DNA from: Bacteroidota bacterium
GTDB taxonomy: Bacteria > Bacteroidota > Bacteroidia > Bacteroidales > Prolixibacteraceae
Reading direction: 5' to 3'
Assembly (NCBI GenBank): GCA_030691295.1
Contig: JAUYEQ010000596.1
Coordinates: forward strand, 1 to 16,368
Length of the DNA stretch: 16,368 nucleotides
The notes beneath the pieces are model-generated. The model made no database searches. It saw only the letters and a program-made list of their open reading frames with translations, and was not told the DNA's origin. Numbering within the stretch: position 1 is the first letter of the stretch; each line of letters starts with the position of its first letter. Made by a program: the position numbers and the translations under genes. Of this stretch, positions 14,809 through 16,368 are shown in pieces.

Positions 14809-15561
14809 TTACCATCCCCCGTACAACCCATTCTGCAAAGCTTTCTGGTAGTTTTCCAGATTGAATTCATACAGGAACGGGGCTTTGTGCGCTCCGCCGG
14901 TTTTACGCTCTTCCAACCTGTTGAGAATATTGTACGATAACATTTTGCGCTGAAAGTTACGCCGGTCCAGTTCTTTGCCCAGGATGGTTTCGTACAGTTT
15001 CTGAAGTTCGGGCATGGTGAATTTTTCTGGCAGCAAGTTATAGCCAATGGGTTGATAATTCAGTTGCATCCGCAGGTTTTCAAGCGCTTTGTTCAGAATT
15101 TGAAGGTGATCGAGAATCAATGTATTTATTTCGTTGAGGGATTTCCAGGCACATAAGTCTGAAAAATTATCGGGCTGAGGATCGGCTTTTGAGAAGTCAA
15201 CCAAAGCATAATAGCCAACAGAGATAAATCGCTGGTCAAACCATTCCTGGTCAGGTTTTGCTCCGGAGTCGATTAAGTCCTGAACCGCAGGGTTTGTTTT
15301 TGATCGTTGCGGATCGCTGAAAACCTTGAATTGTTTCAGGAATATACTGTCCAGGCCGGTACGCTCCTTCAAGACCCGGGTCGCTGCTGTTTCGAACGAT
15401 TCATCTTCTTTCACAAATCCGCCCGGCAGCGCCCACTCTTTCGTGAATTTCATTCTCAGTAGCAACACCTTCAACTGGTTATCATGAAAGCCAAAGACCA
15501 CACAATCCACCGAAATGTGGTTTAGATACTGTCTGTCATTAAAATTTGAAATCTGGTCCAC
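14809..15561 (-). CDS. Nudix/winged-helix sugar-responsive regulator (NrtR/AraR type)
   Basis: A 250-residue transcription factor with an N-terminal Nudix-like sensor domain (about residues 15-150) and a C-terminal winged-helix DNA-binding domain (about 170-245: TMPELQKLYETILG, RRNFQRKMLSYNIL). The family includes NrtR and, in Bacteroides, the arabinose regulator AraR; in these the Nudix domain binds a ligand and does not hydrolyse it. That fits here: the box G-x5-E-x7-REUxEExGU reads GGFVKEDESFETAATRVLKERTGL, so the usual RE is RV and EE is ER, losing two catalytic glutamates. The gene is divergent from the epimerase-type gene and its -7 box is overlapped by an inverted repeat, so autoregulation and control of the epimerase operon are likely. 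It could also control the sugar operon upstream of the accessory patch. A broken partial copy lies at 13661-13843. Confidence 0.9.
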   Translation of the reverse strand: MDQISNFNDRQYLNHISVDCVVFGFHDNQLKVLLLRMKFTKEWALPGGFVKEDESFETAATRVLKERTGLDSIFLKQFKVFSDPQRSKTNPAVQDLIDSGAKPDQEWFDQRFISVGYYALVDFSKADPQPDNFSDLCAWKSLNEINTLILDHLQILNKALENLRMQLNYQPIGYNLLPEKFTMPELQKLYETILGKELDRRNFQRKMLSYNILNRLEERKTGGAHKAPFLYEFNLENYQKALQNGLYGGW

Positions 15562-15580
15562 CTGCTTCTATGTTTTGCAA

Positions 15581-15609
15581 CAAAAGTAAACGAAATATTT
15601 TTGTTTCAC
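15581..15609 (-). promoter_or_regulatory. Promoter box and operator-like dyad of the Nudix regulator
   Basis: On the - strand TACTTTTG (15588-15581) fits the -7 box TAnnTTTG, 20 bases before the regulator start; no clear -33 TTTG is seen. An imperfect inverted repeat, GTAAACGAAA (15586-15595) against TTTGTTTCAC (15600-15609), overlaps the -7 box with 7 of 10 positions symmetric. Position between two divergent genes suggests an operator for the regulator. A small TGTGT/ACACA dyad (15628-15632 and 15640-15644) lies nearer the epimerase gene. Confidence 0.5.
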
Positions 15610-15664
15610 GTTAGAAAAAACTATCATTGTGTCAATTAAACACATTAACTTATAAACCCAAAAC

Positions 15665-16368
15665 ATGATGAATTCAAAACGTGATTTCATGAAAAAATTA
15701 TCCTTACTGACAGTAGGCAGTTTCATGACCGGAAACCTAGCTCCGGTTTTAGCTTCAACCAAAAGTACTCCAACAGTTGCCGGAAAGAAAGTAATAGGAT
15801 TACAAATCTATTCCCTTGGAAAAGAACTGACCAACAATGTTCCTTCAGGAATGAAAAGAATTGCCGAAATTGGCTACAGTACAATTGAACTGGCCGGTTA
15901 CGGCAACCGCAAAATGGGACAATACGAAGTGGGCGAATACCGCAAAATTGTTGACGATGGCGGATTAAAAATTACAAGTTCGCATGTAAATCCTCCGGAG
16001 CGAAAATTCACCAAAGAAAATGTGGGTAAAATTTCCGATTTCTGGAAGCAAGCTGTTGAGGATCATGTGAAACTGGGCGTTAAATCACTGGTTCAGCCAA
16101 TGATGCCTTCTATTGAAAACCACGAGGATGCAAAACTGGTGTGCGAAGTGTTCAACAATGCTGGCGAAATCTCAAAAGCGGCAGGGATTAATTGGGGCTA
16201 CCACAACCACAACATGGAGTTTAAACGGATTGCAAAACCCGGCGAAACTCCGCCATCAGGCCCATTTGCCGCGTTCATACCGTTTGGCGATATCATTTAT
16301 GACCTGCTGCTTGAAGGAACTGATCCGAAACTGGTGTTTTTTGAGATGGACGTTTACTGGACGGTGAT
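15665..16368 (+). CDS. Sugar phosphate isomerase/epimerase-type TIM-barrel protein, 3' truncated
   Basis: The frame runs open from ATG 15665 (a second ATG follows at 15668) to the window end, about 234 residues. It begins MMNSKRDFMKKLSLL, a Tat-like leader (S-K-R-D-F-M-K, with Lys for the first Arg) and a hydrophobic run to about residue 31. The mature part matches the xylose isomerase-like/AP-endonuclease family 2 barrel: GLQIYSLGKEL, RIAEIGYSTIELAGYG, SSHVNPPE, YHNHNMEF and LVFFEMDVYW. The His and Asp/Glu residues in the last three are the expected metal and substrate ligands. Exported members of this group are usual in Bacteroidota sugar loci, often beside Gfo/Idh/MocA oxidoreductases, and some act on keto-sugars. 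Substrate is not readable. It is divergent from the Nudix regulator across about 100 bases. Confidence 0.88.
   Translation, partial: MMNSKRDFMKKLSLLTVGSFMTGNLAPVLASTKSTPTVAGKKVIGLQIYSLGKELTNNVPSGMKRIAEIGYSTIELAGYGNRKMGQYEVGEYRKIVDDGGLKITSSHVNPPERKFTKENVGKISDFWKQAVEDHVKLGVKSLVQPMMPSIENHEDAKLVCEVFNNAGEISKAAGINWGYHNHNMEFKRIAKPGETPPSGPFAAFIPFGDIIYDLLLEGTDPKLVFFEMDVYWTV

Noticed and set aside
14775..15047. Second - strand open frame within the regulator gene
   Set aside because: It is an alternative frame of the Nudix regulator coding region.
10183..15664. tRNA or rRNA gene as an insertion target for the accessory patch
   Set aside because: No cloverleaf-like sequence with a recognisable T-loop (GGTTCGAATCC type) was found in the intergenic stretches I read.
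16113..16367. Open frame of 84 codons at the right end as a gene
   Set aside because: It is an out-of-frame shadow of the epimerase-type gene, whose true frame from 15665 is open to the window edge and matches the family well.

Overview
The window looks like a chromosomal segment of a Bacteroidota bacterium (class Bacteroidia or a relative; I cannot place it further). The reasons are a SusC/SusD outer-membrane pair, lipoprotein signals, TAnnTTTG -7 promoter boxes, no Shine-Dalgarno sequences before the genes, and a Nudix-type sugar regulator typical of the phylum.

Region 1 (1-10270, all + strand) is a polysaccharide-utilisation-type operon: the C-terminal two thirds of a SusC-like TonB-dependent transporter, a SusD-like lipoprotein, a GH127-like furanosidase with an extra N-terminal jelly-roll domain, a ribokinase, an ADP-ribosylglycohydrolase-fold lipoprotein, and a ten-helix permease of the ureide/ribose type in the drug/metabolite transporter superfamily. 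A strong hairpin lies between susD and the GH127 gene, and another follows the permease. This set (SusCD, ribokinase, ADP-ribosylglycohydrolase-like protein, permease) matches the ribose utilisation (rus) locus known from Bacteroides thetaiotaomicron. The likely job is to release ribose, or another pentofuranose, from furanosides outside the cytoplasm, import it and phosphorylate it. Here a GH127-like enzyme is present and no nucleoside hydrolase of the usual kind is seen.

Region 2 (10271-14773) is an accessory patch. It holds two paralogous AAA_14/DUF4143 ATPases on the - strand, each with its own TATATTTG promoter overlapped by dyad or direct-repeat elements. Between and beside them are dispersed hairpin repeats, decayed tandem repeats with an exact 42/21-bp period that read as 14-residue peptide units, and a broken duplicate of the 3' end of the neighbouring Nudix regulator. 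The patch ends with a HEPN-MNT pair in which the HEPN gene has an in-frame amber stop while the MNT nucleotidyltransferase is intact. Signs of recombination are frequent: a 48-bp direct repeat brackets the second ATPase, the regulator remnant is cut at the edge of one copy, and a piece resembling the 3' end of one ATPase lies past the end of the other.

Region 3 (14809-16368) holds an intact Nudix/winged-helix regulator (- strand) with a degenerate Nudix box, divergent from a truncated sugar phosphate isomerase/epimerase-type TIM-barrel gene with a Tat-like leader (+ strand). An imperfect inverted repeat overlaps the regulator's -7 box. The regulator may control the epimerase gene, itself, or the rus-like operon upstream of the accessory patch.
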